Positions 27,578 to 40,619 are shown, counted from the stretch's first letter. The stretch: 64,000 nt of DNA from Pyrocephalus nanus (GCA_038380795.1 CM076279.1:9625001-9689000), one strand, 5' to 3'. A program made the numbers and translations. Notes: generated by a model from the sequence alone, not told the origin.

Positions 27578-30500
27578 TCCTCCCAGCTCCCATTTCTTAA
27601 CGCCTGAACAGGGACCTGGAGACGAAATTCCCAAAAAAACAACACATTTGTATAAAGAACATTGCACGTATTGAACTCCAGGACATTCCCAAAGCATTTG
27701 GGGCTTTCAGCTCTTTGAGGGAATCTCTACAGGGCATGGAATGAAGATCCAGGCCCAGGAATCCCCCAGAGCAGTGTCTCCTCTGCAGCACAGGGCTGTG
27801 AGAACCAGCAAAGGCCATTTTGGGGCCACGATGTTGAGCTGGAGTGCAGCAGAAACAGGCACAGGACTGTTTTCAGAGTCCTCTAGTGATGCCCAAGGTG
27901 TGCACAGAGAACCCAAACTCCCCCAAGCAGCAGTGCCTGCTGTGTCCTGGCTGTGCTTGGGCGACCTCAAACATCAGAGCATCGACAGCAGAGCGATGCA
28001 GGACAGGGCAAACAGCCCCTCCAGGACTTTCTGCTCCAGAATTCCCATTTATTCAGTGGTTCCCAAGTGACAAAATTACATGAATACACATTAATTGCAT
28101 TAATACACAAATTTCTACTGTAATAAACCATCCACACTGAGAAGCCCCTGAATTTCCTGGTACAAACCACTCCAGCACAGGCACTGGTGTTAAAGGAATT
28201 TTCTTTTGTTTTACTACTCTTTAGAGTTTTAAACTTGGCTTGGCAAGGATTTTTTACTTATTTTTGTACATGAATGGACTGACTTTGCAGAGTGTTAAGA
28301 GGCAACCGAGCTGGTCGTGGTCTGTAATTCCCTCCCAGCTCCTCAGGACACAGATCCCAGCTGTGCAGCATCTCCCAGGACCTGCACTAATCCCTTGGAA
28401 CGCTCCCCGGGCTCCCTGGGAGCTCCACTGCAAGGACAGACGCCCCCTCTCGTGGCAGCTCTTCGACCTTCAGAGGCTCCAGGCTCTGCTCTGGGCAGGT
28501 TTCAGGGTCTCCTTGGTGCTGCACGAGTGGGACAGACCTGCAGCCTCTGCCCCAGCACTTTCTGACTGCACCACGGCCCCAAGATCCCTGGGGAAATCTG
28601 GAGACTTCCTGCTGGGAAGAGAAAATTCAGAGACTCTTCCTGCTGCTCCTGCTGGGAGATGCTTGTGAGCTGCAGGGTGTTTGGGGAGTTGCTGAACTCA
28701 CTGGGTGTTTGTTACCTGAAGGTGTTTTGCTGCTGTTGAATTGAGGGTTTGATTCTACTTTGGGAATTATTCCTCCAGTGCATATTCACACCTCCTCCTC
28801 TCCTCCTAACCTCAGTTCATCCCTGCAGAGCCTTCAGCCCTTTTTCCAGCCTTTTCCTGCTTCTCCTGTATCCAACACTCCTAATGAGTGTTTTCTTCAA
28901 CTCCCTGGACCCTTCAGCTTTCCAGAAACACACACAGCTCGGTTTTAGCCCTCCTAGGTATTGGAAAATACAACCTAAAAGGCAGTTCCCAACCTCTCCT
29001 GGATAAGTGCTGTTTGCCTGAGCTGAGGTGACAGAGCTCCTGGGCTTGTTGGGGTGTCCTCAGCTCAGGGACAGCAGGACATGCCCATGGTCCCAGAGGA
29101 AAGACTCCAGATTTCAGCTCCAAACCCTCCACCCCGTTCCCTGCAAGGTGCCTGTTCCTCTGTCCCACCACCCTTCTCTGCCCCCACATCCCCCTCTGGC
29201 CCCTGCAAGGGCAGGGAAGGGACTGTCACCCACCATTCTATCAGGGTTTCTGCCCCCAGGGGTCAAAAGGTCCCAAACAATCACTGGAGACAAAAAAAGT
29301 GAAGATCCCTTGGGTTGTTCAGCCTGGGGGGTTTGGGTGACAGGGAATTTATTCCATGCCCAGTAGAGATGCCACCAAAAAGATGAAAAATGAAATGCTT
29401 TGGGCATGGTCTGGAGTTCACTGTGAGCAATTTTCTTCTTGGAATTTTGTCTCAGGGACCCCGTTTTGCCAAAGGGACCCAGCTCAGAGCCGGGAGCTGG
29501 AAGGGCCTGGGACAGAGGGTGGGAAGCACAGAAGGTGAGTGGATGGATGTGAGGGGAAGCTTCTCCTGGAACCTGATTGAAGGTTCTCAGAGACACACAA
29601 CAAGGCTGACCAACAGCTTGTGGGGTCAGCCCTTCCCACCCAGCTCCATCCATCATGGATGAGCTCCAGGAGATGTCAGCTGCCAGGAATCCCTGCTCCT
29701 GTGCTGCTGGAGACAGAAACCAGTGATCCAAGCACGTGAAGGTCATTTGTCCATCCCCTTTCAAGGGGGATTCCCTTCGAGGGGGGAAAAATAATTACAG
29801 TAAATAAGTGGAATTCTGAAGTGCAGCCTGGTTCAGCACAGTGCCACAGTTACTCATCCACACGTGTTTTCCTTGGAGAGCTTTTAATTGGAGCCATCAG
29901 GAGCAGGGGCTCCCCTGGGTAATTGCTTGCACCCTGCTGAGCCCAGCAACCTGCAGGGTCACAAATCTAACCCAGACATTGCTTAATTTCCTGGGTGAGC
30001 CCAGACAGGCAGAGCTGGCTGTGCACTCTCCATCCAAATGGAAATTTGGCTGGAGACGTGTCACTGGAAATTACAATTTTTTTTGAAGGATAAAAAAGAA
30101 AAAACAACAAACAACAAAACTGTGATCAATCATTTGTTCCAATTTTCATTAAAAGCAAGAATTTTCCTTAAAGTAAATGTTGGTTACAGAAAAGCAGCTG
30201 TTTGTTTTGTTTGCTGTAACCAAAACCAGAAGGTTGGTCTTTAAAACGTTTTTGAAAAGCAGCTGCTTCGTTCAGCAAAGCACAAACAAAAGGGACTGTT
30301 GCAACGACTAAAATAAACGTGTTTTGACAGAACTTCCAAGAACATAAAGGAAAGACACGACTGGAGCTGGTACTCGAGTCCCTGGACTGTGCTGCAGATG
30401 CTCAGGGTGTGTTGGCTGCAGCACCACAGGGACCTCCAGGGGTGCAGGGCAGGACAAGAGCTCCCAAAACTTCCCATGCCCAGACTTACCAGGACCAAAT

Positions 30501-30812
30501 CCACAACAGGACATGCAGGAATCAGACCTGCAGCCTTTCCAGGCTGACCCCCAGCTCATTGGAATTGTTGCTTCAGGCAGGAGGGACCCCTGAGCCCCAA
30601 CCCTGGCTCTGGGGGGCACAGCCAGGGGACATTCCCTGGGGAAGAGGCTCCTCCAGGGCCACTTGCAATCACTTGGTGTTTTCTCAGCTGCCTGGACCAG
30701 GAGTTTTGTCTCCCCACCTTGAGCATGGCCTTGTCTATCCAAGGGTCTTTCCAAGGCTGATGGAGTTGAGCAGATCAGTCGTCTGTGGCTTACTCTGAGC
30801 ATTGCAGCTCCT

Positions 30813-31281
30813 AGGGGAAAAAAGAAAAGGAAAGAGAAGGAGAAAAGGAAGAGAAAGGAGAAGGGGAAAGGGAAAAAAAAAGGAAAAAGGAAAAAAAAAA
30901 AGGAAAAAAGAAAAAAAAAAGAAGAAAGAAAAGAAAAAAGAAAAAGAATGAAAAAAAAAGAAAAAAGAAAAAAGACAAAGAAGAAAAAAGTAAAAAAAAG
31001 AAAAAGAAGTTAAAAAAGAAAAAGAAAAAAGAAAAGAAAAAAGAAGAAAATAAAAGAAAAAAGAAGAAAGAAAAGAAGAAAGAAAAGAAGAAAGAAAAGA
31101 AGAAAGAAAAGAAGAAAGAAAAGAAAAAAAAGAAAAGAAAAAAAGAAAAGGAAAAAATAAAAGAAAAAGGAAAAGAAGAAAAAGGGAAGGTATGGGGAAG
31201 AGGAAGGGGCAAAGAGGAAAGGGGAAGGGAAAAATAGAAGGGAAAGGGAAAAATGGAAAAAGAGGAGAGAGAAAAGTGAAA
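30813..31281 (+). repeat. 470-bp polypurine tract (GAAA/GAAAA-rich)
   Basis: The + strand is almost wholly A and G for about 470 bp with only scattered pyrimidine interruptions. Local periodic units include AAGAAGAAAGAAA at 31,060-31,125. Such tracts can form intramolecular triplex (H-DNA). The poly-Phe open frames on the minus strand are artefacts. Confidence 0.95.
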
Positions 31282-31928
31282 TCAAGATGTCTCTCTGGAT
31301 CTTGGGTTATTTATTGATTTTTCACTTGGGACAAACAAAGTGTCATTCACCACCCAAACTCTTCATCCTCAGTGAGCCTTTGCTGAATCAAGTCCTACAG
31401 CAGTCAATTAACACAGAAATAATTAAAGCAGCGTTTGAAAATGAAGTGTTCTGTCCAGAAGAAGGCCTGAGATGTGTGAATTGCAGGGCATTAATTCAGA
31501 CCTAGTTTTCTTAATGGAGCTCGACCTTCGGCCCCATGTCTGGCACAATGAAGTGGGAATTAATCCACCGTATTTCATGGGCTGTCAACTCATCCCATCT
31601 AAATGGAGCACAGCCCCCCCAAAGGTCACCCCAGTCTGTGGGGACAGCAGATGTGGATGGTGTGAGCTTTGCTGCAGCCCTGGAAAGGTTTGGGGTCCAC
31701 GGCATGGGGTGCCCCAAGGCTCCAGTGGCACCAGGCTAATCCAGGGACCACCTTCCCAGCACAGCCCTGGGCTTTATTTAACTCAGCACGGGGAACACAA
31801 CCTTGGGATCCCCTTGGAGGGGAGAAATGCCATCAGCCCTCCTATTGCTGAGGCAGGAGCTTGCCTAATGTTTTACTCTGATCCTTGGGGTCTCCCATCA
31901 TACACAATCCCTCCATCCAGGGCTTCAC

Positions 31929-32168
31929 ATCACAGAATCACAGAACTGACCGGGTTGGAAAAGATCTCTGAGATCATTGAGTCCAACCCTTGATCCAACC
32001 CTGCCTTGATTCCCAGATCATGGCACTGATGCCACATCCAATCTGTCCTTAAACACCTCCAGGGATGGAGACTCCACCCCCTCCCTGGGCAGCCCATTCC
32101 AGTGTCTGATCACTCCCTCTGGAAAGAATTTCTTCCCAAAATCCAACCTAAACCTCCTCTGGCACAGC
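31929..32168 (-). mobile_element. CR1 LINE 3' fragment, third subfamily
   Basis: Starts ATCACAGAATCACAGAACTG and carries GAGTCCAACCCTTGATCC and GGGCAGCCCATTCCAGTG. The copy at 44,640-44,884 is closely similar. Confidence 0.88.
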
Positions 32169-32454
32169 ATCCCTGCAGAGCTGGGTGAGCAGCAGTGATC
32201 CCACTTCTCTGCATCCCATGCACCGAATCCACAGCCATCCCAGGAGGAGCAGAGGTCCTGACCTCACACCTCCAGTCCCTAGAAATCCCACATCTTGGAG
32301 GACACTGGTCCTCCCCAGGCAGCAGGTTCACTCAGCCTCATTGGAGGGATGTTACAAAGGAAAAAAAAAAAGCAAATTCTATTACCCACCCCTCAAGGTT
32401 TCCTCTGTTAAAAATCAGATTTGGCCTGGGAAACATGTCTGTGCTCCTGCACTT

Positions 32455-32650
32455 CGAGATGAGCTTTAATTAAGAGGTAAAATTATTAAAGCTGCAAGTT
32501 ATTATAGCCCCAGGACCCCGGCCCAGTGATATGAAGCAGATGGTCCGGGGGCAAGCGAGAGCCCTTTAATAAAGAAGCGTTTGCAATTCATGAGCATTAA
32601 TTATGTCCACTTCTCTCATTTTAAAATGTTATGCTTGTCAGCCCTGGTAT
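32455..32650. other. Candidate conserved non-coding block
   Basis: Repeat-free sequence with several TAATTA/TTAATTA homeodomain-type cores (TTTAATTAAG, CATTAATTATG) and a GC-rich centre (GACCCCGGCCCAGTG). This composition is typical of developmental enhancers. No exon signals are seen. Confidence 0.3.
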
Positions 32651-35600
32651 TGTGTGGAGAGCAAGCATGATGAATTAGGCAAACCCCTTCTGGTTCAGGA
32701 CATATTCTTTGTGTGATGAAAATTAAAAGTATTATCTCCCAGAAGATGGAGTGAGCAGAATATTTAAGCACTTGGGGTTCCCCAGCCTTTCTCCCCATGG
32801 CCCCAGTGTCCCTCTCAGGGTTTTGGAGGGCACTGCTGGGATCCAGCAGCCCAGGAGGCAGCAGGGGAGGCACCACCCCATCCCTGGGATGCTGGCTGAG
32901 GGCACTGGGATGCTCCAAACAGCTGTTTAATGGGAAACCAGTGCCAGCCTGAGCGAGTCACCCTCCTGCTTCACCCTCTGCTCACCCCATCTATTATCTA
33001 TAATCACACTGTAGCCCAAAAAACACAAGGAAGAGGGTTGATCCCTTTGAATGCCCTGCTCTGCTGCAGTTTGCCACCATCACCAACACCCTTCCTCACC
33101 TGGTTTCCATGGCAGTGAAGTGCCCCATCGTGGCACCTGCTGGCCAGATATTCTCCTGCCACTCGACCCCTGAATGAAGTTGTGGAGTTTCAATGGGACC
33201 ATCGCCAGTCAGAGACAGCCTGGGCACTGCTGGGCTGGGAAACTGAGGTGACAGCACGTGGCACAGCAGGCAGGAGGGTGACATCCCAGCCTGGACCTCC
33301 TAAACCCCCACCACAGCCACAGTACCCACCCACCCTGCTCACCTGGGCAGGACAACAGGTCCAGGCTAAAGGCAAAGCACCTGGGCTGTTAGGAGAGGGC
33401 AGGATCCAGGATTCTGGTGCTTGGATAACCCTGGGTAAACCCAGCTCTGCTGCAATTGCTGTCACTCTGCTTCTTGCAAGGAGAGCAACACCTTTAACAT
33501 TTGCTGGTCCAGCTGCAGGGCATGCTCTGACACCCCTGAGGTGACACCCTGAGGCTCCTCATCCCAGCACCCTGCCCTGCATGGGGAGGGAGGGCCGAGG
33601 TCCAGGCAGTGCTGCCCTGGGGCCAGTCCCACTCCATTTGCAGCACAGCCTCCAGCAGCTGACTCATCCCAGATTTTGGACTGGTTTGGGCATGAAGACA
33701 CAGATCAAGGAGGTGTGGGAAGCACAGGGAGTGCTTTGGAAACACCAGCGGGATGCTCAGCCACCGAGAGCGCTGCCCATGGCACGAGTGCCTGGTGACC
33801 CTGGCACAGCAGGAAACCCTGTAAATCCACATGAAAATGCCAGTCTGTCTTATTCTTGCCCTTTGCTTTCTCCTCTCATCCTTTTCTTCCTCTGAGCACT
33901 TCAAACATTCCCTTAAAACATAACAGCCAATAATTCCTCCCACCACCCTCAGCAATGAGAATTTCTTTTTTTGCTGCTAAAAGAACCTCCTCTCCTTGCA
34001 TTTCCTAGGTACAAACTCAGGGTTTCCATGCAGGGGAGGTCTTGCACCATGCCTGACGTTACAAGGCATAGTGGGAAAGGTCTCAGGCTGCTCCCCAGCC
34101 CCAGAGGGCATCAGATAACCCAGTGTGACCCTACAGTGGGGCCACCTGCCCTCTGTAATCGCTTCACCCACGGCACAGCCTCGGTTAATGATGACACCTT
34201 TTATTTTCATAGAGATTTATTGGCTCTTCCTTCTGCCCTGAGTTAAACCCCACTGTGGGACTGTTGGATTTTCCCAGGCATTACTCAGGGAAGCCCAGGA
34301 CTGGAGCAAATCTGTGTTTAAATCCCCCACAGAGTCCTGTCAAGGGCTGAGCACCAGGCTTTGGGAGGGCACCAATCCACCCTGCCAATGGACTGATGCA
34401 CCCCAAAGAGCTGATCCTACAGGCTGTGCTGACCTCTGCAAAGCACCAGTCTGGGCTGGTTTATGTTGAAGTGAATCCTCAGCCTAGAGCCAGAAAGGTG
34501 ATGAAGTAAAATTGGTCCTGCCTGTGAATCCTTACACAGCATAAGCAATCAAGCCAGCCCAGAGAAGGAAGAGGAGGAGGAGGATGCTCTGGGTGCTTGT
34601 TCAGTGCAGGGATGGCTCAGTGCAATGGGTGGCTCACACCTCAGTGCCTCTGCACTGCCCCAGAGCCTGGGCCAGCCTCCTGACACCCTTTGTGTCCCCA
34701 CACAGGGGACAAGCCCAGCCTTGGATGCTCAGCTCCACTCCAAGACACCCTCTGCCAGCACAGGAGCTCCCTGGGACAGCGTGCTGCCAGTGCTGTAGGA
34801 ACCTACCGCCCCCTCCTGCACTTCCCAGGGATCAGGGCTTTGGTTTGTTTGCCTCTCAGCTCCACGGGGCTTTATTTTTGCTTCACGATTTAATTTGGCC
34901 GTGATTTATTTATAGCCACGCTCATAAAATATGCAGCCCCTCCTGAAACCTCTGTGCACATGAGTGCTTGCAGGGACTGGAATCATTGCCCCGTGCACTG
35001 CTGGGCAAGAGCAGCCCCAGAGGAAACACCCCAGGGGTTGCTGTGGGGCTGTGGAACATCCTCCCCTAGACCAGGACAGTCGGTCATGCAGCCCTTTGGA
35101 ATTAAGAGCAAATTTCGTGCTTGGGTTGCCATCCCTTCACTGGCCAAATCCAGACTTCCTGGATTTGGTCACTCCCTGCCAGCAGAAACACAGCTGGTGC
35201 CACCAGCTGAGCTCAAAGCCCTTTGGACACTCCTGCATGAAGATGTCTCAGCACAAGGACAGTTGTCCCAGGGTGGTCCCCAAGGAAAAGGAGCAGGTGA
35301 TCCCACTGCAGGTTTCTCTAGTGAACCCAAAAATGCTGTCAGTGGCTCAGGGGGACCCAAGAAAGCCTTAGGGAGAGCTGTGGGAAGCATTTAATGCAAA
35401 CTCCTGTGAGGAGCCCCCCAGCCCTGGCATTTGCTCCCCACTCTCCCTGGGAGGGGCTGGTCCTGCACCCATCCTTTGGTGTCTCTGGAGAAGCAGCAGA
35501 CCATGCCCAGCAGGCACACAGGGCTCAGAGCAGACTTGGAAGCTCATCCTGCACATCCAGCCAGGGCTGGGGATGCACCCCAGGAACTCCCTGAGATGAG

Positions 35601-35670
35601 CTCAGTTGGTCAGAACGGGGTGTTAACAGAGTTAACTGTGGAGTTGATCCCTTATGGGCCTTTCACTCAA

Positions 35671-35726
35671 GTTGGGCTTGAAGATCCTTGTGGGTCCCTT
35701 CCAACTCGGAATGTTCTGTGGATTTT
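35671..35726 (+). mobile_element. Short CR1 3' end
   Basis: CTTGTGGGTCCCTTCCAACTC...TTCTGTGGATTTT, a tail like that at 24.2 kb. Confidence 0.65.
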
Positions 35727-35850
35727 CTGGGAAACCCCAGGAGGGTGGTCCATTTTTGGAGCAGGCCCTGGAGCCAGCACTTGGCACAGCGTTCCCAAGC
35801 CAAGCACCAAAGAGTGGGCATCTTCAGGTGCTGAAGGATAAATCATTTTT

Positions 35851-35975
35851 CAGTGTCCAGGCCATGTTTGGACAAGGCTTGGAGCAACCTGGTCCACTGG
35901 AAGGTGCCCCACCCACGGCAGGAGAATGAGCTTTAAGGTCTCTTCCAACCCAAACTGTTCTGTGATTCTATGATA
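35851..35975 (+). mobile_element. CR1 LINE 3' terminal fragment
   Basis: Ends CTGTTCTGTGATTCTATGAT. Confidence 0.88.
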
Positions 35976-36299
35976 TACAGTGACCTCCTGCAAACAGTGA
36001 GTTATTTACAAATGCAAAGCTTCCTGCATGTATGGAATTTGCATATCCATTTATCCCTCCACGGGGTATCTGTGTTCCCTTCCTATGGGCCTGCCCAGTT
36101 TGCAGCCTGCAAGGCCACGTGCTGCTTTCCCAGCACGAAGCAGGGGCCAAAGGAGCCTCAAATCCCCCCTCACACACACAAGGAAAACCTCCCACCACCT
36201 TTTCTGGCCAAGTTCAACAGCAGCACACTCAGCTCAGCTCATGCCAAAGGCAGCTGTTCTGTCAAGTGCTGGGTCAGGCACACAGAGGGCTGTGCTGGG

Positions 36300-36480
36300 T
36301 GTTGAGAAAGCCCACCCTGCAGAGCTGTCACAGCATCAGGGCTTTGGAAAAGCCCACTCTGCAAGGTTGTCACAGGGTTAGGGCGCTGGAAAAGCCCACC
36401 CTTTGGAGCTGCCCACCCTGCAGGGCTGTCAAAGCCTCAGGACATTGGGAAATCCCAGCCTTTGGAGCTGTCACAGCTCA
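36300..36480. repeat. Minisatellite, about 45-50-bp unit, roughly four copies
   Basis: Repeating units run GAAAAGCCCACCCTGCAGAG, then CTGTCACAG..CAGGGCTTTG, with point differences and one partly deleted copy. A long open frame on the + strand (36,032-36,607) is carried by the repeat and is not credible as a gene. Confidence 0.75.
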
Positions 36481-38725
36481 GGAACCTCCTGCTCCTCAGC
36501 AGAGAAGGGGTCAGGTGCAGCTCCACCTCCACCAGCACAGCCAGGGCACTGGGGAGGTGCTGGGGGGGCCCCGTGGGCTCAGGGGGTCTCTCATTAAGGG
36601 GGAATAAGAGAGGAGAAAAAAAAAAAGAGAGAAGAATTAGACCCTGAACACAAGGCGAGGGAGGTGGGCAGTAATTCATTATCCCAGCGTCCTCAGCCTA
36701 TTAAACACTCCCCATTCCCAGGTCGGGAATGCTGCCCCGCACAGGGCAGATGGGATCCCCTCCAAACCACCCCCAGGTGCTTCACGGTCAATTAGAGGCG
36801 AGTGGAGCAAGGGACAGGGGTTAAAGATTACGCCAAGGGCCGGGCCAGGGCCACAGCGGGGAGCTCCTCTGCTCATCTATATCATAGACACTAATTTGGT
36901 TTAATTTACTTCAAAGGCTTTCCTGGGGGCTCTGGCGTACGCAGGGTTGGGATCTATTTCTCTCAAAAGAGGTTTGAAAGGGGGGCAGGGGCCTTTCTCT
37001 TGAAAGCAGCCCAGGGAGAGTGCTCTGGGGTTTGATTTTTCTCTCTCTTTTTTTTTTTTTTTTTTCTTTTTCCTTTTTTTACAAGGGCTGTCTCCAAAGG
37101 CAGATAAGAGGGAGCCCTGGGAAATGAAAGCTGGAAAAGTGGATATGAAAGGAAACACGGCCCAACAAAGACTGTAATGAAGCAGTTAAAGCACTTTAAA
37201 ATAAAGCCTCTCCCCACCCAGTGCCTGCAGAGGGGCAATAAAACCATCCTGCAAAGTGCTAGCCAAAGATTCCCCCAAGGAAAACACACCCTTTGGGGAA
37301 GGCTAAATATGTTGAATTATCCCCCAGGAAGCAAATAAACCAGGGACAACACAGTGCTTTTGTCCTTTCATCAGTGCAGGGAGAAGTGGCTTGTTAATGC
37401 TGGGAGTTTAGGGAGGATGTGAAGCCAAGGAACAGCCTGGGCTGGGGGATGTGGAGCAGGATGGCCCTTGGCTGGTGGTGGGGAGAGCAGGAGGATGAAT
37501 CCTGGAGTGCCACCACCAACCTGCTCCCTCCTGCCTTGTGGATGAGCCTGGGAGCCGTGCAGGCTTCTGGTCCAGCTCTGAGCACCTTCCTGCAGCCCTG
37601 GGCAGACCCAGCTGCCCTTTCTCCATCCCATTCCAGGGTGGAGGCAATGCCAGATACCACGAGTGGGTACAAAACCACACCAGAGCTGGTCCCATCAGCC
37701 CCAGAATGAACCACTCTGAGCGGAAAGCAGGGTTAGACCCACTGCACACCCTTGGGTGTCTCTGCAGCCCCTTCTGGCCTCAAGTCAGGGCTGGCAGCAC
37801 TCACACACCAGCACTGGGCTCAGCACCCATCTCCTGGCCACAGCCCTGGCCTGAAGGGACCTGCAGCTGAAGAGACCCTCCTTAAATCACTGCACAGAGG
37901 GGCTGTGTGCAGGGGAGCATCAGTAATTATGGTAAATAATTACAGGGGAAAAAGTTGACCAAGTGAGAATAGAAGGGCTACGGGGTCAGCACTGGAAGGC
38001 AGGGCCAGGAGGGAGAGGATGAGGGTGGGAGAGGGATGAAAAACTTTGCCATTGTGCTGATTGACTGGAGCTCTCCATGAGGATGTCTGACACTCTCTGC
38101 AAGATATTGGCCCCTGCCAAGGACTCACAGTCACAAATGCTGATCTGCTTTAGGTGTTTTCCTTGTACATCAGCATGTTCCAGCCAAGAGGATGAGAAGG
38201 GACTGGGTCATCTTTAGGTGACTTGGAGATGCCCTCAAGGACTTGGGTCTGTCTCTCCTGTTCAGTTGATCTTACAGGTCTCTTCCAGGGCACTCTGAGT
38301 CACCACTGAATGAGCTGATTTGTTCACTGGGACAGGCTGAAGCCTCTTGTTCCTTGTCACTCTCTACGGGGCTGCTGAAGAAAACCTCACCTGCTTGAAT
38401 TAATGCAACACCGGCCAAAGAAGTCAGGCCAGAGTTAACTAATTAGCTGGTACTTAGTGATGGCTACAGGCACCTGCCTGCCTGGTGTGTGCACAGCCCA
38501 TGCTGATGGCAGAAGGAATTGGGCTGCAGAGCTGCAGCCAAAGAGCAGCAGCAGCCACTGTGCCCTAGAAGTGTTGTGAGGAGACCTGGCTGACACCCCA
38601 GCCAAGGAAGTCTGGTAGAAACCCTGGTCAAGGGCAGCTGGTTGATCCCCCAGCCATTCTTATCTGGATCTGCAGTGAGGTCAAGCACAGTCCAAACAAC
38701 CCCCAAAGCGTGCTCAGAGAAAGAA

Positions 38726-39118
38726 GGAATCACAGAACAGTTTGGGTTGGAAGAGACCTTAAAGATCATCCAGTTCCAAGCCCCTGCCACGGGCAGGGAC
38801 ACCTTCCACTAGATCAGGTTGTTCCAGCCTCACCTTGGACACTTCCAGGGATGGGGCAGCCACAGCTTTTCTGGGCAATCTGTGCCAGGGCCTGCCCATC
38901 CTCACAGCCAAGAGTTCCTTCCCCATATCCCATCTCACCCTGCCCTCTGGCAGTGGGAAACCATTGCCCCTTGTCCTGTTTCCCCACTCTGTTTTGGAGC
39001 CCCTTTAGACACTGGAAGGGAGTTTAAGGTCTCCTTGAGCCTTCTCTGCCCCAGGCTAAACATCCCCGGCTCTCCCAGCCGGGCTCCAGGATAGAGCCCT
39101 GGCCTCGCTCCAGCATCT
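38726..39118 (-). mobile_element. CR1 LINE 3' fragment, long copy
   Basis: Nearly 400 bp from GAATCACAGAACAGTTTGGG to CGGCTCTCCCAGCCGGGC. The far end merges into the CpG-rich patch. Confidence 0.9.
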
Positions 39119-39179
39119 CCACATCCTCGCTGTGCTGGGGATCACGGAGCTGGAGGGGAACCACCCCAATTCACCCCCG

Positions 39180-39365
39180 TGCTCGGCTGCTCCTGCCTGC
39201 GCTCAGTCCGAGCCGGCTCCTGCCCAGGGAGCATCTCCGGGTGTTCCCAGAGGGATCGGGATCCGCCGCTCTCCCGCCCCATCCCGGGAGCGCTCCCGGA
39301 CCGCGGGCCGGGGCTGCCCCCGCCCGGCCGCCAGCGGGGCTGGACCCGCCCGGGCACCCCGCAGG
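39180..39365. other. Second CpG-rich patch with a 16-bp perfect palindrome
   Basis: This GC- and CpG-dense segment follows a CR1 copy. It includes the palindrome CCGGGAGCGCTCCCGG at 39,284-39,299 and passes into an AT-rich, repeat-free block at 39,365. It may be part of the same regulatory region as the patch at 40.6 kb. Confidence 0.35.
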
Positions 39366-39640
39366 TTTTATTCCCACCGTAATTTTTCAATTTACAAGGC
39401 TGTAAATGAAAGAGGAGGATGAGATTTGCTCAGCGCATTTTCCAGAAGTATTTACTGCTGAGAGCCGCTGCAAAAGCCATTTAAACAATTGCTTTTATGA
39501 CACAACACACATTAAAGAAACTTCCCTAATATTTTTTTTTTTCCACCCCTCTGCCATTTCGTGCCGTGCTGCTGCTGCTGTTGTGTTCAGCTCGCTGCTT
39601 TATGGGCTGTTTGGATTTTAATTGGGCTGTAGCCCCAGGG
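39366..39640. other. Candidate conserved non-coding block
   Basis: Repeat-free, AT-rich sequence with TTTATT, TTTAAACAATTG and TTTACTG motifs lies next to the CpG patch. It has no CR1 similarity and no supported exon. Conservation is a guess from composition. Confidence 0.25.
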
Positions 39641-40213
39641 AGCAGTGAAATTTTGGAGACTCATTTCGCTCTGAGTGTGCTCACAACTAATCGGGCAGAA
39701 AGGCTGCGTCCTGCCTTCATGTCGGCTGAAATCCTGTGAGCTGGAGGAGCAGAGCATTCCCTGTGGGGGATGTCCCTCCAGCCTGAGTGCTGGTGATCCC
39801 CACATCCCTTGTTGGGGGGGATTCCTGGGGTGGGTTTTTGAGGATGGGCACTACGGCCATTTGATGCAAAGAGAACTGAGCCTGGGATAATCAGGAAAGG
39901 GTTTTCACCAAGGAGGGAAGCACACCCCTAGCAGGAGACAGGACTAAAGGCCTCTGGAGCTCCCAATGGTTTTTAAATTAATGTCATTACTTATAATTTA
40001 TTTAATTCTATTTTCTTAATGATACCTTTATTAATTATAATTTTTATTACGGATAACTTATTATTTATTTGTAATTTAACCCACTCCCAGTGGCCAGTAG
40101 GTGTTGCCTCGAGAGAGGGACAGCCCCTCACACAGCTGATGTGGGCTGGGAGCTGCATCCCATCTGCCTTGTGGCCACAGGAACAGCAGCCTATGGAGAC
40201 AGCCCGGGAGAGA

Positions 40214-40598
40214 TGGGGTTGTTCAGCCTGGAGAAGTCTCGGGAGTGCCTTTAGAACCCCTTTAGTGCCTAAAGGGGCTCCAAGAAAGCTGGAGAGGGAC
40301 TTTGGACAAGGGATGGAGGGACAGGACAAGGGGGAATGGCTTCAAGCTGACAGAGGGTAGATTTAGATTGGATACCAGGGAGAAATTCTTGGCTGTGAGG
40401 GTGGGCAGGCCCTGGCACAGGTTGCCAGAGAAGCTGTGGCTGCCCCTGGATCCCTACAAGTGTCCAAGGCCAGGCTGGACGGGGCTTGGAGCAACCTGGG
40501 CTGGTGGAAGGTGTCCCTGCCCATGCCAGGGGGTTGGACTGGAGGAGTCACAGGTCCCTCCGACACGAACCATTCCACGATTCCACGATGCTGTGACA
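40214..40598 (+). mobile_element. CR1 LINE 3' fragment, long copy
   Basis: Begins at GTTCAGCCTGGAGAAG and ends with the tandem tail CATTCCACGATTCCACGATG, a C-for-T variant of the usual avian octamer. Confidence 0.93.
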
Positions 40599-40619
40599 GG
40601 GATGTGACGACAATCCCAG

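Larger units (their letters stand above)
20639..30812. other. Intergenic with CR1 remnants, no gene recognised
   Basis: Holds CR1 copies at 23.9, 25.3 and 27.4 kb and a TG microsatellite at 27.14 kb. No exon with paired splice sites and a recognisable product was found on either strand. Confidence 0.6.
31282..38725. other. Intergenic with CR1 remnants and a minisatellite, no gene recognised
   Basis: Contains CR1 copies at 31.9, 35.67 and 35.85 kb, the 32.5-kb block, the 36.3-kb minisatellite, and a T17 run at 37,049-37,065. No coding exon is supported. Confidence 0.6.

Noticed and set aside
30811..31285. Poly-Phe/Ser open frames on the minus strand
   Set aside because: They are entirely the polypurine tract read from its pyrimidine strand.
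36032..36607. 191-codon + strand frame
   Set aside because: It is carried by the minisatellite repeat; no domain is seen.
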